From the NCBI RefSeq assembly GCF_023955655.1, contig NZ_JAMXHT010000009.1:62001-126000 (forward strand): a DNA stretch of 64,000 bases, written 5' to 3'. Under the pieces are notes generated by a model. It was not told the DNA's origin. It saw nothing but the letters and a program-made list of their open reading frames with translations, and searched no databases. The number at the start of each line of letters is the position of its first letter. Position 1 is the first letter of the stretch. The position numbers and the translations under genes are program-made. Origin of the DNA: Ralstonia soli. GTDB lineage: Bacteria > Pseudomonadota > Gammaproteobacteria > Burkholderiales > Burkholderiaceae. Below are positions 1-11,532 of the stretch, one piece after another.

Positions 1-78
1 GCGATGGGCGTGTTTCTTCTCGAGTTTCTCGTGGGCTTCGTCTACATCTGGAAAAAAGGCGCGCTCGATTGGGAGTGA
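1..78 (+). CDS. nuoA: NADH-quinone oxidoreductase subunit A, C-terminal end (partial)
   Basis: The window opens inside this gene; only the last 25 codons and the TGA are present. The visible peptide is a hydrophobic segment followed by the tail GALDWE, which is the normal C-terminus of NuoA (ND3-like membrane subunit of complex I). The stop lies 6 bases before nuoB, as expected for the first two genes of the nuo operon. NuoA is a three-helix protein near the junction of the membrane and peripheral arms. The identification rests mostly on position directly upstream of nuoB. Confidence 0.9.
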   Translation, partial: AMGVFLLEFLVGFVYIWKKGALDWE

Positions 79-84
79 TGTGAA

Positions 85-567
85 ATGGCGATCGAAGGCG
101 TACTCAACGAAGGCTTTGTCACGACCACCGCTGACAAGCTGATCAACTGGACCCGCACCGGGTCGCTCTGGCCGATGACGTTCGGCCTGGCATGCTGTGC
201 CGTGGAAATGATGCACGCTGGCGCGTCGCGTTATGATCTTGACCGCTTCGGCGTGGTGTTCCGCCCGTCGCCGCGTCAGTCTGACGTGATGATTGTGGCC
301 GGCACGCTGTGCAACAAGATGGCGCCCGCACTGCGCAAGGTGTACGACCAGATGGCCGAGCCGCGCTGGGTCATCTCGATGGGGTCGTGCGCCAACGGCG
401 GCGGCTATTACCACTACTCGTATTCTGTCGTGCGCGGCTGCGATCGTATCGTGCCGGTCGACGTGTACGTGCCGGGCTGCCCGCCGACGGCCGAAGCGCT
501 GATCTACGGCATCATTCAGCTGCAGGCCAAGATCCGTCGCACCAACACCATCGCGCGCAAGGCCTGA
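85..567 (+). CDS. nuoB: NADH-quinone oxidoreductase subunit B
   Basis: NuoB (160 aa, normal length) carries the terminal iron-sulfur cluster N2 of complex I, from which electrons pass to ubiquinone. The four N2 ligands are visible: the adjacent Cys37-Cys38 ([13 protein letters not shown]), Cys102 in GSCANGGG, and Cys132 in [11 protein letters not shown]. It sits in the peripheral arm at the membrane interface against NuoD. The ATG is preceded by GTGATGTGAA, and the gene follows nuoA by 6 bases and precedes nuoC by 1 base, so translation is probably coupled along the operon. Confidence 0.98.
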   Translation: MAIEGVLNEGFVTTTADKLINWTRTGSLWPMTFGLACCAVEMMHAGASRYDLDRFGVVFRPSPRQSDVMIVAGTLCNKMAPALRKVYDQMAEPRWVISMGSCANGGGYYHYSYSVVRGCDRIVPVDVYVPGCPPTAEALIYGIIQLQAKIRRTNTIARKA

Positions 568-568
568 C

Positions 569-1171
569 ATGACCGACAAGCTTGCCACCCTGAAAGCCGC
601 GCTGGAAAAGGCGCTCGGCAATCGCGTTCAAAGCCTGACCGAGTCGGTTGGTGAACTCACCCTCGTGGTGAAAGCCGCTGATTATCTCGATGTCATGCGC
701 ACGCTGCGTGATGACGCATCGCTCAAGTTCGAGCAACTGATGGACCTGTGCGGCGTTGACTATGCAGATTATGGCGACGGTGCCTGGAATGGCCCGCGTT
801 TTGCCGCTGTGTCCCATTTGCTGTCGGTAACGTACAACTGGCGCGTGCGCGTGCGCGTGTTCGCACCGGACGATGACCTCCCGGTCGTCGCTTCCGTGGT
901 TGATCTCTGGAATTCCGCCAACTGGTTCGAGCGTGAAGCGTTCGACCTGTACGGCTTGGTGTTCGAAGGTCACCCCGACTTGCGCCGCATCCTGACCGAC
1001 TACGGCTTCATTGGTCACCCGTTCCGCAAGGACTTCCCGGTGTCGGGTTATGTCGAAATGCGTTATGACCCGGTGCAGCGTCGCGTGGTCTACCAGCCGG
1101 TGACCATCGAGCCGCGCGAGATTACGCCGCGTGTGATCCGCGAGGATCAATACGGCGGTCTGAAGCACTGA
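569..1171 (+). CDS. nuoC: NADH-quinone oxidoreductase subunit C
   Basis: NuoC (200 aa) is the 30-kDa-type subunit of the peripheral arm; it has no cofactor and supports NuoD and NuoI. The family signature is at about residues 121-157, including [20 protein letters not shown] and the following [12 protein letters not shown]. The start codon is one base after the nuoB stop. NuoC and NuoD are separate genes here, as in other beta-proteobacteria, whereas Escherichia coli has a fused NuoCD. Confidence 0.98.
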   Translation: MTDKLATLKAALEKALGNRVQSLTESVGELTLVVKAADYLDVMRTLRDDASLKFEQLMDLCGVDYADYGDGAWNGPRFAAVSHLLSVTYNWRVRVRVFAPDDDLPVVASVVDLWNSANWFEREAFDLYGLVFEGHPDLRRILTDYGFIGHPFRKDFPVSGYVEMRYDPVQRRVVYQPVTIEPREITPRVIREDQYGGLKH

Positions 1172-1187
1172 AGGGCGCCCGACGATC

Positions 1188-2441
1188 ATGGCAGATATCA
1201 AGAATTACACCCTGAACTTCGGCCCGCAGCACCCGGCCGCACACGGCGTGCTGCGCCTTGTGCTCGAGCTGGACGGCGAAGTCATTCAACGTGCCGATCC
1301 GCACATCGGCTTGCTGCATCGCGCGACTGAGAAGCTCGCCGAACAGAAGACCTGGATCCAGAGCGTGCCCTACATGGACCGCCTCGACTACGTGTCGATG
1401 ATGGTCAACGAGCACGCTTACGTCATGGCCATCGAGCGCCTGCTCGGCCTCGAAGTGCCGCTGCGCGCGCAGTACATCCGCGTCATGTTCGACGAAATCA
1501 CGCGGATCATGAACCACCTGATGTGGATCGGTTCGCACGCGCTGGACGTTGGCGCCATGGCGGTGTTCCTGTACGCCTTCCGTGAGCGCGAAGACCTGTT
1601 CGACATGTATGAAGCGGTGTCGGGCGCGCGCATGCACGCTGCCTACTACCGTCCGGGCGGCGTGTATCGCGACCTGCCTGACACGATGCCGCAATACAAG
1701 GCATCCAAGGTGCGCAACGAGAAGGCGCTGGCTGCCCTGAACGCAACGCGTTCGGGCTCGCTGCTGGACTTCATCGAAGACTTCACCAATCGCTTCCCGA
1801 AGTACGTCGACGAGTACGAAACGCTGTTGACCGACAACCGGATCTGGAAGCAGCGTCTGGTTGGTATCGGCGTGGTGAGCCCCGAGCGTGCGCTCAACAA
1901 GGGGTTCTCCGGCGCCATGCTGCGCGGTTCGGGTATCGCCTGGGATGTGCGCAAGAAGCAGCCGTACGAAGTGTACGACCGTGTCGATTTCGACATCCCG
2001 GTCGGCGTGAACGGCGATTGCTACGACCGTTATCTGGTGCGCGTGGAAGAAATGCGCCAGAGCAACCGCATCATCCGCCAGTGCATCGAGTGGCTGCGCA
2101 AGAATCCCGGCCCGGTGATCACCGATAACCACAAGGTGGCTCCGCCGTCGCGTGTGGACATGAAGACCAACATGGAAGAGCTGATTCACCACTTCAAGCT
2201 CTTCACCGAAGGCATTCACGTGCCCGAAGGCGAGGCGTACGCCGCTGTCGAACACCCGAAGGGCGAGTTCGGCATTTATGCGATCTCGGACGGCGCCAAC
2301 AAGCCGTATCGCCTGAAGATTCGTGCGCCGGGCTTTGTTCACCTCGCGGCGCTCGATGAGATGGCCCGAGGCCACATGATCGCCGACGCTGTGACGATCA
2401 TCGGAACGCAAGACATCGTGTTCGGCGAGATCGATCGCTAA
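1188..2441 (+). CDS. nuoD: NADH-quinone oxidoreductase subunit D
   Basis: NuoD (417 aa) is the 49-kDa-type subunit, related to the large subunit of [NiFe] hydrogenases. With NuoB it forms the ubiquinone head-group pocket. The N-terminal [12 protein letters not shown] motif and the C-terminal end IVFGEIDR are typical of the family. Length is normal. It follows nuoC by 16 bases with an ACGATC-ATG start. A 117-bp spacer follows before nuoE, longer than elsewhere in the operon; I see no gene in that spacer. Confidence 0.98.
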   Translation: MADIKNYTLNFGPQHPAAHGVLRLVLELDGEVIQRADPHIGLLHRATEKLAEQKTWIQSVPYMDRLDYVSMMVNEHAYVMAIERLLGLEVPLRAQYIRVMFDEITRIMNHLMWIGSHALDVGAMAVFLYAFREREDLFDMYEAVSGARMHAAYYRPGGVYRDLPDTMPQYKASKVRNEKALAALNATRSGSLLDFIEDFTNRFPKYVDEYETLLTDNRIWKQRLVGIGVVSPERALNKGFSGAMLRGSGIAWDVRKKQPYEVYDRVDFDIPVGVNGDCYDRYLVRVEEMRQSNRIIRQCIEWLRKNPGPVITDNHKVAPPSRVDMKTNMEELIHHFKLFTEGIHVPEGEAYAAVEHPKGEFGIYAISDGANKPYRLKIRAPGFVHLAALDEMARGHMIADAVTIIGTQDIVFGEIDR

Positions 2442-2558
2442 GCACTCGCAGGAAACAACCGTTTGACGCGCAGGCAAGCGCGGCTGTGAAACGAGGACGC
2501 GCGCCGGGGTAAGGCTGTCAGGTAATAGGCCCCGCGTCCCGCACCAATTGCAACGAAC

Positions 2559-3058
2559 ATGCTATCAGCAGAAGCTCTCAAGGAAATCGACCGGGCGGTC
2601 GCGAAATATCCCGCCGACCAGAAGCAGTCCGCCGTGATGGCGGCGCTGGCGGTCGCGCAGAGCGAGAAAGGCTGGGTCTCGCCCGAAGTCATGCAGTTCG
2701 TGGCCGAGTACCTCGACATGCCGCCGGTGTGGGTCGAGGAGGTGGCGACGTTCTACAACATGTACGACACCAAGCCGGTGGGCCGCTTCAAGCTGACGGT
2801 GTGCACGAACCTGCCGTGCGCGCTCTCGGGCGGCGAGCGTGCAGCCGACTACCTGAAGAAGAAACTGGGCATCGGTTTCAATGAGACCACCGCCGACGGC
2901 AACTTCACGCTGAAAGAAGGCGAGTGCATGGGCGCGTGCGGTGACGCACCGGTCATGATCGTCAACAACACCAATATGTGCAGCTTCATGAGCAACGAGA
3001 AGCTCGACGCGCTGATCGCCGATTTGCAGGCGAAGGCGACCAACGGAGCAGGCAAGTA

Positions 3059-3059
<1 letters not shown>
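2559..3059 (+). CDS. nuoE: NADH-quinone oxidoreductase subunit E
   Basis: NuoE (166 aa) is the 24-kDa-type thioredoxin-fold subunit of the NADH-oxidising module and binds the [2Fe-2S] cluster N1a. The four cysteine ligands are visible as Cys82 and Cys87 in [12 protein letters not shown], and Cys123 and Cys127 in [12 protein letters not shown]. An N-terminal helical domain (about residues 1-70) precedes the ferredoxin-like domain. The stop overlaps the start of nuoF in TAATG, so the two are translationally coupled, consistent with the NuoE-NuoF complex. Confidence 0.98.
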
Positions 3060-4354
<1,295 letters not shown>

Positions 4355-4366
4355 GCGTGGCAGAAC

Positions 4367-6718
4367 ATGGTTGAAATCGAAATCGATGGCAAGAAGGTCG
4401 AGGTTGCCGAAGGCAGCCTAGTGATGGAGGCAGCTCGCCAGGCGGGCACCTACATTCCTCACTTCTGCTATCACCGTAAACTGTCGGTCGCGGCCAACTG
4501 CCGGATGTGCCTGGTCGAGGTCGAGAAGGCGCCCAAGGCGCTGCCTGCCTGCGCCACGCCGGTCACCGCGGGCATGAAAGTCTTCACCAACTCCGAGAAG
4601 GCGGTGAAGGCGCAGAAGTCCGTGATGGAATTCCTGCTGATCAACCACCCGCTGGATTGCCCGATCTGCGATCAGGGCGGCGAGTGCCAACTGCAGGATC
4701 TGGCGGTCGGCTATGGCAAGTCCGAATCGCGCTACAAGGAAGAGAAGCGTGTGGTGTTCCACAAGAACGTGGGCCCGCTGATCTCCATGGAAGAAATGAC
4801 ACGCTGCATTCACTGCACGCGTTGCGTTCGCTTTGGCCAGGAAGTCGCCGGCGTGATGGAGTTGGGCATGCTCAACCGTGGCGAGCATTCCGAGATCACG
4901 ACGTTCGTCGGTCAGACCGTCGACTCGGAACTGTCGGGCAACATGATCGACCTGTGCCCGGTCGGTGCGCTGACCAGCAAGCCGTTCCGTTACTCGGCTC
5001 GTACGTGGGAACTGGCACGCCGCAAGTCGGTTTCGCCGCACGACGGCCTGGGCGCCAATGTGATCGTCCAGACGAAGAACCAGCGCGTGATGCGCGTGCT
5101 GCCGTTGGACAACGAAGCCATCAACGAATGTTGGCTGTCCGACAAGGATCGCTTCGCCTATGAAGGTGTGAACAGCGACGACCGCCTGACCCAGCCGATG
5201 CTCAAGCAAGGCGGTCAGTGGAAGGCCGTCGACTGGACCACGGCACTGGAATACGTTGCCAATGGCCTGAACGAAATCAAGCGCGACCATGGCGCCGAGC
5301 AGATCGGTGCGCTGGCCAGCCCGCACAGCACGCTGGAAGAACTGTTCCTGCTGCAAAAGCTGGTGCGCGGCATCGGCAGCGACAACGTCGACTTCCGCCT
5401 GCGCCAATCCGATTTCTCCGTTAAGCCGACGGGCGCCCCGTGGCTGGGCCTGCCGATCGCCGATGTGTCGTTGCTGCAGCGCACGCTGGTGGTAGGCGCA
5501 TTCCTGCGCAAGGACCACCCGCTGCTGGCCGCGCGTCTGCGTCAGGCTGGCAAGAAGGGTGCGCAACTGAACGTGATCGGCGCCGGCGGCGAAGATCTGC
5601 TGATGCCGGCCACGCAACTGCTGGGTGCGCCGTCGCAATGGCTGTCGCTGCTGTCGCAAGTGGCTGTGGCTGTGGCTGCCGCCAACAACGTTGCGCGTCC
5701 GGGCGGCACGGATGGCGTTGAAGCCGGTGACGTTGCCAAGCGCATCGCCGAAAGCCTGGCTTCGGGTGAGCGCAAGGCCGTTTTCCTGGGCAATGCTGCC
5801 GTGGCGCATCCGCAATTCTCGCAGCTGCACGCGCTGGCCCAGTGGGTCGCGCAACAGACCGGCGCCACGTTGGGCTTCCTGACCGAGGCGGCCAATACGG
5901 TCGGCGGGTACATTGCTGGTGCGCTTCCGCAAGGCAATGGTCTGGACGCCGCGGCAATGCTGGCGCAACCGCGTCGTGCCTACGTGCTGCTGGGCGCCGA
6001 GCCGGAATTCGATTCCGCCAACCCGGCGCAAGCCCGTGCTGCACTGGACCAGGCTGACACGGTGGTTGTGCTGTCGCCGTTCGCCTCACGCGCCGCTCTT
6101 GAATACGCAGACGTGCTGCTGCCGACCGCGCCGTTCACGGAAACCTCGGGCACCTTCGTCAACTGCGAAGGCCTGCCGCAGAGCTTCAACGGCGTCGTGC
6201 GTAGCCTCGGCGATTCGCGTCCGGCCTGGAAGGTGCTGCGTGTGCTGGGCAACCTGCTGAACGTGTCGGGCTTTGAGTACGACAGCTCGGAAGTGGTGCG
6301 CGACGAAGTGCTGGCCAAGCCGGTCACCGCACGCCTGTCGAACACGACCACTGCACAGACCGCCGCTCCCACCGCTTCTGCTGCGGGTATCGAGCGCCTG
6401 GCTGACGTGCCCATCTATCACGCTGACCCGATCGTGCGCCGCGCCGGTTCGCTGCAACTGACCGCAGCCGCCCGTGCCGCAGTGCGTGCCAGCCTGCCGG
6501 CTGATCTGTATGCGCAACTTGGCCTGACAAACGGTGATGCCGTGCGCGTGACGCAAGGGCAGGCGAGTGTGGTGCTGCCGGCCGTGCTGGACAAGTCGCT
6601 GGCTTCCGGCGTGATCCGCGTACCGGCCGCTACCGAGGCTTCGGCCCAGCTGGGTGCCATGTTTGGCGCGGTGAGCGTTGAGAAGGTTGAATCGTCCGCG
6701 CTGGCGGCTACGGTGTAA
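4367..6718 (+). CDS. nuoG: NADH-quinone oxidoreductase subunit G
   Basis: NuoG (783 aa) is the largest peripheral-arm subunit and wires electrons from NuoF toward NuoI. In order: an N-terminal [2Fe-2S] ferredoxin domain ([20 protein letters not shown] and PACATPV), a His/Cys motif for N5 ([20 protein letters not shown]), a [4Fe-4S] motif ([11 protein letters not shown] with DLCPVGALT), and a long C-terminal domain of the molybdopterin oxidoreductase fold that carries no Mo cofactor. The C-terminal third is alanine-rich, as is common in the genus. It follows nuoF by 12 bases. Confidence 0.98.
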   Translation: MVEIEIDGKKVEVAEGSLVMEAARQAGTYIPHFCYHRKLSVAANCRMCLVEVEKAPKALPACATPVTAGMKVFTNSEKAVKAQKSVMEFLLINHPLDCPICDQGGECQLQDLAVGYGKSESRYKEEKRVVFHKNVGPLISMEEMTRCIHCTRCVRFGQEVAGVMELGMLNRGEHSEITTFVGQTVDSELSGNMIDLCPVGALTSKPFRYSARTWELARRKSVSPHDGLGANVIVQTKNQRVMRVLPLDNEAINECWLSDKDRFAYEGVNSDDRLTQPMLKQGGQWKAVDWTTALEYVANGLNEIKRDHGAEQIGALASPHSTLEELFLLQKLVRGIGSDNVDFRLRQSDFSVKPTGAPWLGLPIADVSLLQRTLVVGAFLRKDHPLLAARLRQAGKKGAQLNVIGAGGEDLLMPATQLLGAPSQWLSLLSQVAVAVAAANNVARPGGTDGVEAGDVAKRIAESLASGERKAVFLGNAAVAHPQFSQLHALAQWVAQQTGATLGFLTEAANTVGGYIAGALPQGNGLDAAAMLAQPRRAYVLLGAEPEFDSANPAQARAALDQADTVVVLSPFASRAALEYADVLLPTAPFTETSGTFVNCEGLPQSFNGVVRSLGDSRPAWKVLRVLGNLLNVSGFEYDSSEVVRDEVLAKPVTARLSNTTTAQTAAPTASAAGIERLADVPIYHADPIVRRAGSLQLTAAARAAVRASLPADLYAQLGLTNGDAVRVTQGQASVVLPAVLDKSLASGVIRVPAATEASAQLGAMFGAVSVEKVESSALAATV

Positions 6719-6726
6719 GGGTCAAC

Positions 6727-7791
6727 ATGATCGAGTCGATTACTTCTTTCGGTACCGCCACCTTTGGTGGCTGGTGGCCGCTGATCTGGACGCTGGTGCG
6801 GGCGGTCTGCATCGTCCTGCCGCTGCTGTTGTGCGTGGCCTACCTGATCCTGTGGGAGCGCAAGCTGATCGGCTGGATGCACGTGCGTCTGGGCCCGAAC
6901 CGCGTAGGCCCGATGGGCTTGCTGCAGCCGATTGCCGACGTGCTCAAACTTCTGCTCAAGGAAGTCATGGTGCCGAGCGCGGTCAGCCGTGGCATGTACA
7001 TCATCGCGCCGCTGATGGTGCTGATGCCGGCCGTGGCGATCTGGGCGGTGGTGCCTTTCCAGGCAGAGGCGGTGGTGTCGAACATCAACGCCGGTCTGCT
7101 GTATGTGATGGCGATCAGCTCGGTGGGTGTGTACGGCGTGATCCTGGCCGGCTGGGCCTCGAACTCCAAGTACGCGTTCCTGGGTGCGATGCGCGCCTCG
7201 GCCCAGATGATTTCGTACGAAATCGCCATGGGCTTCGCGCTTGTGACGGTGCTGATGGTGACGGGCAGCCTGAACCTGTCGGACATCGTCAACTCGCAGA
7301 ACCGCGGTTTCTTCGCGGGTCACGGCATCAACATCCTGTCGTGGAACTGGCTGCCGCTGCTGCCGATGTTTGGCGTGTACTTCATCTCTGGCGTGGCTGA
7401 AACGAACCGCCACCCGTTCGACGTGGTGGAAGGCGAGTCCGAAATTGTGGCCGGTCACATGATCGAGTATTCGGGCATGGCGTTCGCGCTGTTCTTCCTG
7501 GCCGAGTACATCAATATGATCGTCATCTCGGCGCTGACGGCGACGATGTTCCTCGGCGGCTGGGCCTCGCCCATCGATGCACCGGTATTCAACTGGATCC
7601 CGGGCTTCTTCTGGCTGCTGATCAAGGTCTTCCTGCTGCTGTCGGTCTTCATCTGGCTGCGTGCGTCGTTCCCGCGTTATCGCTATGACCAGATCATGCG
7701 CCTGGGCTGGAAGATCTTCATTCCGCTCACTGTGGGTTGGCTTGTCGTTGTTGCCATCTGGATCGTGTCGCCGTGGAACATTTGGAAGTAA
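6727..7791 (+). CDS. nuoH: NADH-quinone oxidoreductase subunit H
   Basis: NuoH (354 aa) is the ND1-type membrane subunit that anchors the peripheral arm and shapes the quinone tunnel. The family motif [16 protein letters not shown] lies near residues 221-236, and at least eight hydrophobic segments are evident. The start is 8 bases after the nuoG stop with a GGGTCAAC leader. Length and position between nuoG and nuoI match the standard nuo order. Confidence 0.98.
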   Translation: MIESITSFGTATFGGWWPLIWTLVRAVCIVLPLLLCVAYLILWERKLIGWMHVRLGPNRVGPMGLLQPIADVLKLLLKEVMVPSAVSRGMYIIAPLMVLMPAVAIWAVVPFQAEAVVSNINAGLLYVMAISSVGVYGVILAGWASNSKYAFLGAMRASAQMISYEIAMGFALVTVLMVTGSLNLSDIVNSQNRGFFAGHGINILSWNWLPLLPMFGVYFISGVAETNRHPFDVVEGESEIVAGHMIEYSGMAFALFFLAEYINMIVISALTATMFLGGWASPIDAPVFNWIPGFFWLLIKVFLLLSVFIWLRASFPRYRYDQIMRLGWKIFIPLTVGWLVVVAIWIVSPWNIWK

Positions 7792-7811
7792 CGGGACAAT
7801 AGGAAGCCACC

Positions 7812-8303
7812 ATGTTGCTTGCCATCAAGGAATTCTTTAACAGCCTGCTCCTGAAGGAACTCTTCAAGGGGTTGGCGCTGACCGGGCGCTACCTGTTTGC
7901 GCGCAAGATCACCGTTCTCTTCCCGGAAGAGAAGACGCCGCTTTCACCGCGTTTCCGCGGTCTGCATGCGCTGCGTCGCTATCCGAACGGAGAGGAACGT
8001 TGCATTGCTTGCAAGTTGTGCGAAGCCGTATGCCCGGCCCTGGCCATCACGATCGAGTCCGATCAACGCGATGACGGTACCCGCCGTACCACGCGCTATG
8101 ACATCGACCTGACCAAGTGCATTTTCTGCGGCTTCTGCGAAGAGGCTTGCCCGGTGGACGCCATCGTCGAGACGCACATCCTGGAATACCACGGTGAAAA
8201 ACGCGGCGACTTGTACTTCACCAAGGACATGCTGCTGGCCGTGGGTGATCGCTTCGAGCCGGAAATTGCGGCCAACAAGGCGGCCGACGCAAAGTACCGC
8301 TGA
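7812..8303 (+). CDS. nuoI: NADH-quinone oxidoreductase subunit I
   Basis: NuoI (163 aa) is the TYKY-type ferredoxin subunit carrying clusters N6a and N6b, which pass electrons to NuoB. Two [4Fe-4S] motifs are plain: [12 protein letters not shown] and [19 protein letters not shown]. An N-terminal amphipathic stretch ([19 protein letters not shown]) fits membrane association. Start follows an AGGAAG Shine-Dalgarno. The gene is followed by an unusually long 155-base spacer rich in hairpins before nuoJ. Confidence 0.98.
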   Translation: MLLAIKEFFNSLLLKELFKGLALTGRYLFARKITVLFPEEKTPLSPRFRGLHALRRYPNGEERCIACKLCEAVCPALAITIESDQRDDGTRRTTRYDIDLTKCIFCGFCEEACPVDAIVETHILEYHGEKRGDLYFTKDMLLAVGDRFEPEIAANKAADAKYR

Positions 8304-8310
8304 TTCAGGA

Positions 8311-8451
8311 CGCCCGCCGAGCAGTTGGCGGGTGGTGCAGTTGACATCCCGGAAGGACTTCGGCTCCACGTGAGCCAACCAGTTGTGGCGGCAAGTTGCA
8401 AATCTTGCCGCCACGGCTTTGGACAAGCACGTGCCGCAAAACGGCGCGTGC
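8311..8451 (+). other. Stack of three stem-loops in the nuoI-nuoJ spacer
   Basis: The 155-base gap between nuoI and nuoJ contains three successive inverted repeats. The first pairs 8313-8318 with 8327-8332 (CCCGCC/GGCGGG). The second pairs 8385-8395 with 8404-8414, an 11-bp perfect stem around an 8-base loop (GTGGCGGCAAG). The third pairs 8427-8436 with 8442-8451, 10 bp with one wobble. None ends in a T-run, so they are not classical terminators. They could stabilise RNA ends or set the nuoJ-N to nuoA-I ratio; that role is inference. Confidence 0.7.
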
Positions 8452-8458
8452 CAGGATC

Positions 8459-9091
8459 ATGGAAATCACGACGATCATCTTCTACTGTTTCGCGCTCGTG
8501 CTGGTGCTCGCAGCGCTGAAGGTCATCACCGCGAAGAACCCGGTGCACGCGGCGCTGTTCCTCGTGCTCTCGTTCTTTACTGCGGCGGCGATCTGGATGC
8601 TGCTGAAGGCAGAATTCCTCGCCATCACGCTGGTGCTGGTCTACGTGGGGGCAGTGATGGTGCTGTTCCTTTTCGTGGTGATGATGATCGATATCGACAT
8701 CGAGCATCTGCGACGCGATTTCTGGACATATGTGCCGATGGCGGCCTTTGTGGGCGTGGTCATCATCTTGGAAATGGCCGTGGTGCTGACGAAGACCTTC
8801 ATGGGCCGCGTGCAGCCCGTGCAGGAACTGCCCAAGGGCTTCAACGGCCCGAACACCCAGGCGCTCGGCAAGCTGATCTACACCGATTACATCTACGCCT
8901 TTGAAGTGGCTGGTGCTGTGCTGCTGCTGGCGATCGTCGCAGCCGTGGCCCTGACTGCCCGTCGCCGCAAGGACACGAAGGCGCAGAACCCATCCGAGCA
9001 GATCCGCGTACAGCGCAAGGATCGTGTGCGTCTGGTCTCGATGCCGGCAGAGAAGTCCGCTGGTGCAGCTTCGGCTGAATCCAACAGCTGA
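8459..9091 (+). CDS. nuoJ: NADH-quinone oxidoreductase subunit J
   Basis: NuoJ (210 aa) is the ND6-type membrane subunit with five hydrophobic segments. The conserved segment is around [17 protein letters not shown] place the start at [13 protein letters not shown], preceded by a CCAGGATC leader. An in-frame ATG 63 bases upstream would read through the last spacer hairpins and add a basic, non-hydrophobic peptide absent from the family. The C-terminal tail (after about residue 165) is basic and presumably cytoplasmic. Confidence 0.96.
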   Translation: MEITTIIFYCFALVLVLAALKVITAKNPVHAALFLVLSFFTAAAIWMLLKAEFLAITLVLVYVGAVMVLFLFVVMMIDIDIEHLRRDFWTYVPMAAFVGVVIILEMAVVLTKTFMGRVQPVQELPKGFNGPNTQALGKLIYTDYIYAFEVAGAVLLLAIVAAVALTARRRKDTKAQNPSEQIRVQRKDRVRLVSMPAEKSAGAASAESNS

Positions 9092-9108
9092 GCCCCGGGA
9101 GTATCCAT

Positions 9109-9420
9109 ATGTCTTCGCTATCCCTTGCCCATTACCTCGTGCTCGGCGCGGTGCTGTTTGCCATCAGCATCGTCGGCATCTTCCTGAACCGCAAGAACGT
9201 CATCGTGCTGCTGATGGCGATCGAACTGATGCTGCTTGCGGTCAACCTGAACTTCGTCGCGTTCTCCCACTACCTGGGTGATCTGGCGGGGCAGGTGTTC
9301 GTGTTTTTCATCCTGACGGTGGCCGCGGCGGAATCCGCGATCGGTCTCGCCATCCTGGTGGTGCTCTTCCGTAACCTGGACACCATCAACGTCGACGATC
9401 TGGACAGCCTGAAGGGTTAA
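9109..9420 (+). CDS. nuoK: NADH-quinone oxidoreductase subunit K
   Basis: NuoK (103 aa) is the ND4L-type three-helix membrane subunit involved in proton translocation. The conserved membrane glutamates are present, one in [19 protein letters not shown] and one near [17 protein letters not shown], followed by [13 protein letters not shown] in helix 3. Length is normal. It lies 17 bases after nuoJ and 42 bases before nuoL. Confidence 0.97.
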   Translation: MSSLSLAHYLVLGAVLFAISIVGIFLNRKNVIVLLMAIELMLLAVNLNFVAFSHYLGDLAGQVFVFFILTVAAAESAIGLAILVVLFRNLDTINVDDLDSLKG

Positions 9421-9462
9421 ACCCCTGGGCTGACCTCCGCATCCACCTATAAGAAGCGTTCC

Positions 9463-11520
9463 ATGGCTACCACGCTCAATCCCAACCTGCTGCTGGCGAT
9501 TCCGCTCGCGCCGCTGGCCGGCGCGGCGATCGCCGGGCTGTTCGGCACCAAGTTCTTCGGCGAGAAGATCGGCCGCGCGGCGTCCCACAGCGTCACCATC
9601 CTCGGTGTTGCGATCGCCTTCATTCTGTCGGCGCTGACGCTTTCCGACGTCATGAACGGCGCTGGCTACAACGGCACCGTCTATGAATGGATGACGGTCG
9701 GCTCGCTGAAGATGGAAGTCGGCTTCCTCATCGATTCGCTCACGGCGATGATGATGTGCGTGGTGACCTTCGTCTCGCTGATGGTGCACATCTACACCAT
9801 CGGCTACATGGCAGAAGACGACGGCTACAACCGTTTCTTCGCGTACATCTCGCTGTTCACCTTCTCGATGTTGATGCTCGTGATGAGCAACAACTTCCTG
9901 CAGCTGTTCTTCGGCTGGGAAGCGGTGGGCCTGGTGTCGTACCTGCTGATCGGCTTCTGGTTCAAGCGCCCGACGGCCATCTACGCCAACATGAAGGCGT
10001 TCCTGGTCAACCGCGTGGGTGACTTCGGCTTTGTGCTCGGCATCGGCCTGCTGCTGGCCTACAGCGGCAGCCTGAGCTACGCCGACGTGTTCGCCGCCCG
10101 CGATAACCTGGCGACGATCGGCTTCCCGGGTACCGACTGGCACATGCTGACGGTGGCTTGCATCTGCCTGTTCATCGGCGCGATGGGTAAGTCGGCCCAG
10201 TTCCCGCTGCATGTGTGGCTGCCGGACTCGATGGAAGGCCCGACGCCGATCTCCGCGCTGATCCACGCGGCCACCATGGTGACTGCTGGTATCTTCATGG
10301 TCGCGCGCATGTCGCCGCTGTTTGAACTGTCGGACACCGCGCTGTCGTTCGTGCTGATCATCGGCGCCATTACCGCGCTGTTCATGGGCTTCCTGGGCAT
10401 CATCCAGACCGACATCAAGCGCGTGGTGGCGTATTCGACGCTGTCGCAGCTCGGTTACATGACGGTTGCGCTGGGCGCATCGGCTTACCAGGTGGCCGTG
10501 TTCCACCTGATGACGCACGCCTTCTTCAAGGCGCTGTTGTTCCTCGGTGCGGGCTCGGTCATCATCGGCATGCACCACGATCAGGACATGCGCAACATGG
10601 GTGGCCTGCGCAAGTACATGCCGATCACATGGCTGACGTCGCTGGTGGGTTCGCTGGCGCTGATCGGCACGCCGTTCTTCTCGGGCTTCTACTCGAAGGA
10701 TTCGATCATCGAAGCGGTGCGCGAATCGCATCTGCCGGGCGCCGAGTTCGCTTACTGGGCGGTACTGGCAGGTGTGTTCGTGACCGCGTTCTACTCGTTC
10801 CGCATGTATTTCCTGGTGTTCCACGGTGAAGAGCGCTTCGGCAAGGCCGACACGCACCACGACGAGCATCACGAAGAGGAAGACGGCGGCCACGAGCATC
10901 ACGGTCTGGCCCCGGGCGAGAAGCCGCACGAGTCGCCGTGGGTGGTGACGGTGCCGCTGGTGCTGCTGGCGATCCCGTCGGTCATCATCGGTGCGATGGC
11001 GATCCAACCCATGCTGTTCGGCGAGTTTTTCAAGCACGGCGTGGTCTTCTCGGAAGTCATCTTCAACGGCGAGAACCACGAAGCGATGAAGGTGCTGGCC
11101 GAAGATTTCCACGGCTGGGTCGAGATGGCGCTCCACGGCTTCACGTCGGCACCGTTCATCTTGCTGATGGCTGGCGTCGTGCTGTCGTGGTTCTTCTACC
11201 TGAAGCGCCCGGATATTCCGGCAGCGATCGCCAAGCGTTTCTCCGGCGTCTACACGCTGCTGGACAACAAGTACTACATGGACAAGATCAACGAGATCGT
11301 CTTCGCCAACGGTGCGGTCAAGTTTGGCCGTGGCCTGTGGAAGGGCGGCGATCAGGGCGTGATCGACGGCGTGGTCGTCAACGGCAGCGCACGTCTGGTG
11401 GGGTGGTTCGCAAGTGTCGTGCGCCTGCTCCAGTCCGGCTTCATCTATGACTATGCGTTCGCGATGATCATCGGCACGGTTGGGCTGCTGACGTACTTCG
11501 TGTTCCTGGCGGGCAAATAA
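9463..11520 (+). CDS. nuoL: NADH-quinone oxidoreductase subunit L
   Basis: NuoL (685 aa) is the distal antiporter-like proton-pumping subunit of complex I, with the long lateral helix at its C-terminus. Typical segments include FFGWEAVGLVSYLLIGFW and FPLHVWLPDSMEGPTPISAL (the MrpA/ND5 signature). A His/Asp/Glu-rich extramembrane loop (THHDEHHEEEDGGHEHHG) is present around residues 465-482. Neighbours nuoK and nuoM follow standard order; nuoM starts 12 bases after the stop. Confidence 0.98.
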   Translation: MATTLNPNLLLAIPLAPLAGAAIAGLFGTKFFGEKIGRAASHSVTILGVAIAFILSALTLSDVMNGAGYNGTVYEWMTVGSLKMEVGFLIDSLTAMMMCVVTFVSLMVHIYTIGYMAEDDGYNRFFAYISLFTFSMLMLVMSNNFLQLFFGWEAVGLVSYLLIGFWFKRPTAIYANMKAFLVNRVGDFGFVLGIGLLLAYSGSLSYADVFAARDNLATIGFPGTDWHMLTVACICLFIGAMGKSAQFPLHVWLPDSMEGPTPISALIHAATMVTAGIFMVARMSPLFELSDTALSFVLIIGAITALFMGFLGIIQTDIKRVVAYSTLSQLGYMTVALGASAYQVAVFHLMTHAFFKALLFLGAGSVIIGMHHDQDMRNMGGLRKYMPITWLTSLVGSLALIGTPFFSGFYSKDSIIEAVRESHLPGAEFAYWAVLAGVFVTAFYSFRMYFLVFHGEERFGKADTHHDEHHEEEDGGHEHHGLAPGEKPHESPWVVTVPLVLLAIPSVIIGAMAIQPMLFGEFFKHGVVFSEVIFNGENHEAMKVLAEDFHGWVEMALHGFTSAPFILLMAGVVLSWFFYLKRPDIPAAIAKRFSGVYTLLDNKYYMDKINEIVFANGAVKFGRGLWKGGDQGVIDGVVVNGSARLVGWFASVVRLLQSGFIYDYAFAMIIGTVGLLTYFVFLAGK

Positions 11521-11532
11521 GGGATAACAAAA

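Noticed and set aside
8385-8414. Transcription terminator after nuoI
   Set aside because: The stem is strong but is followed by GGCTTTGG rather than a T-run, and the downstream nuo genes need to be transcribed.
9118-11136. A 672-codon minus-strand open frame opposite nuoK and nuoL
   Set aside because: Antisense shadow of membrane-protein genes; extreme His/Gln/Arg composition and no recognisable domain.
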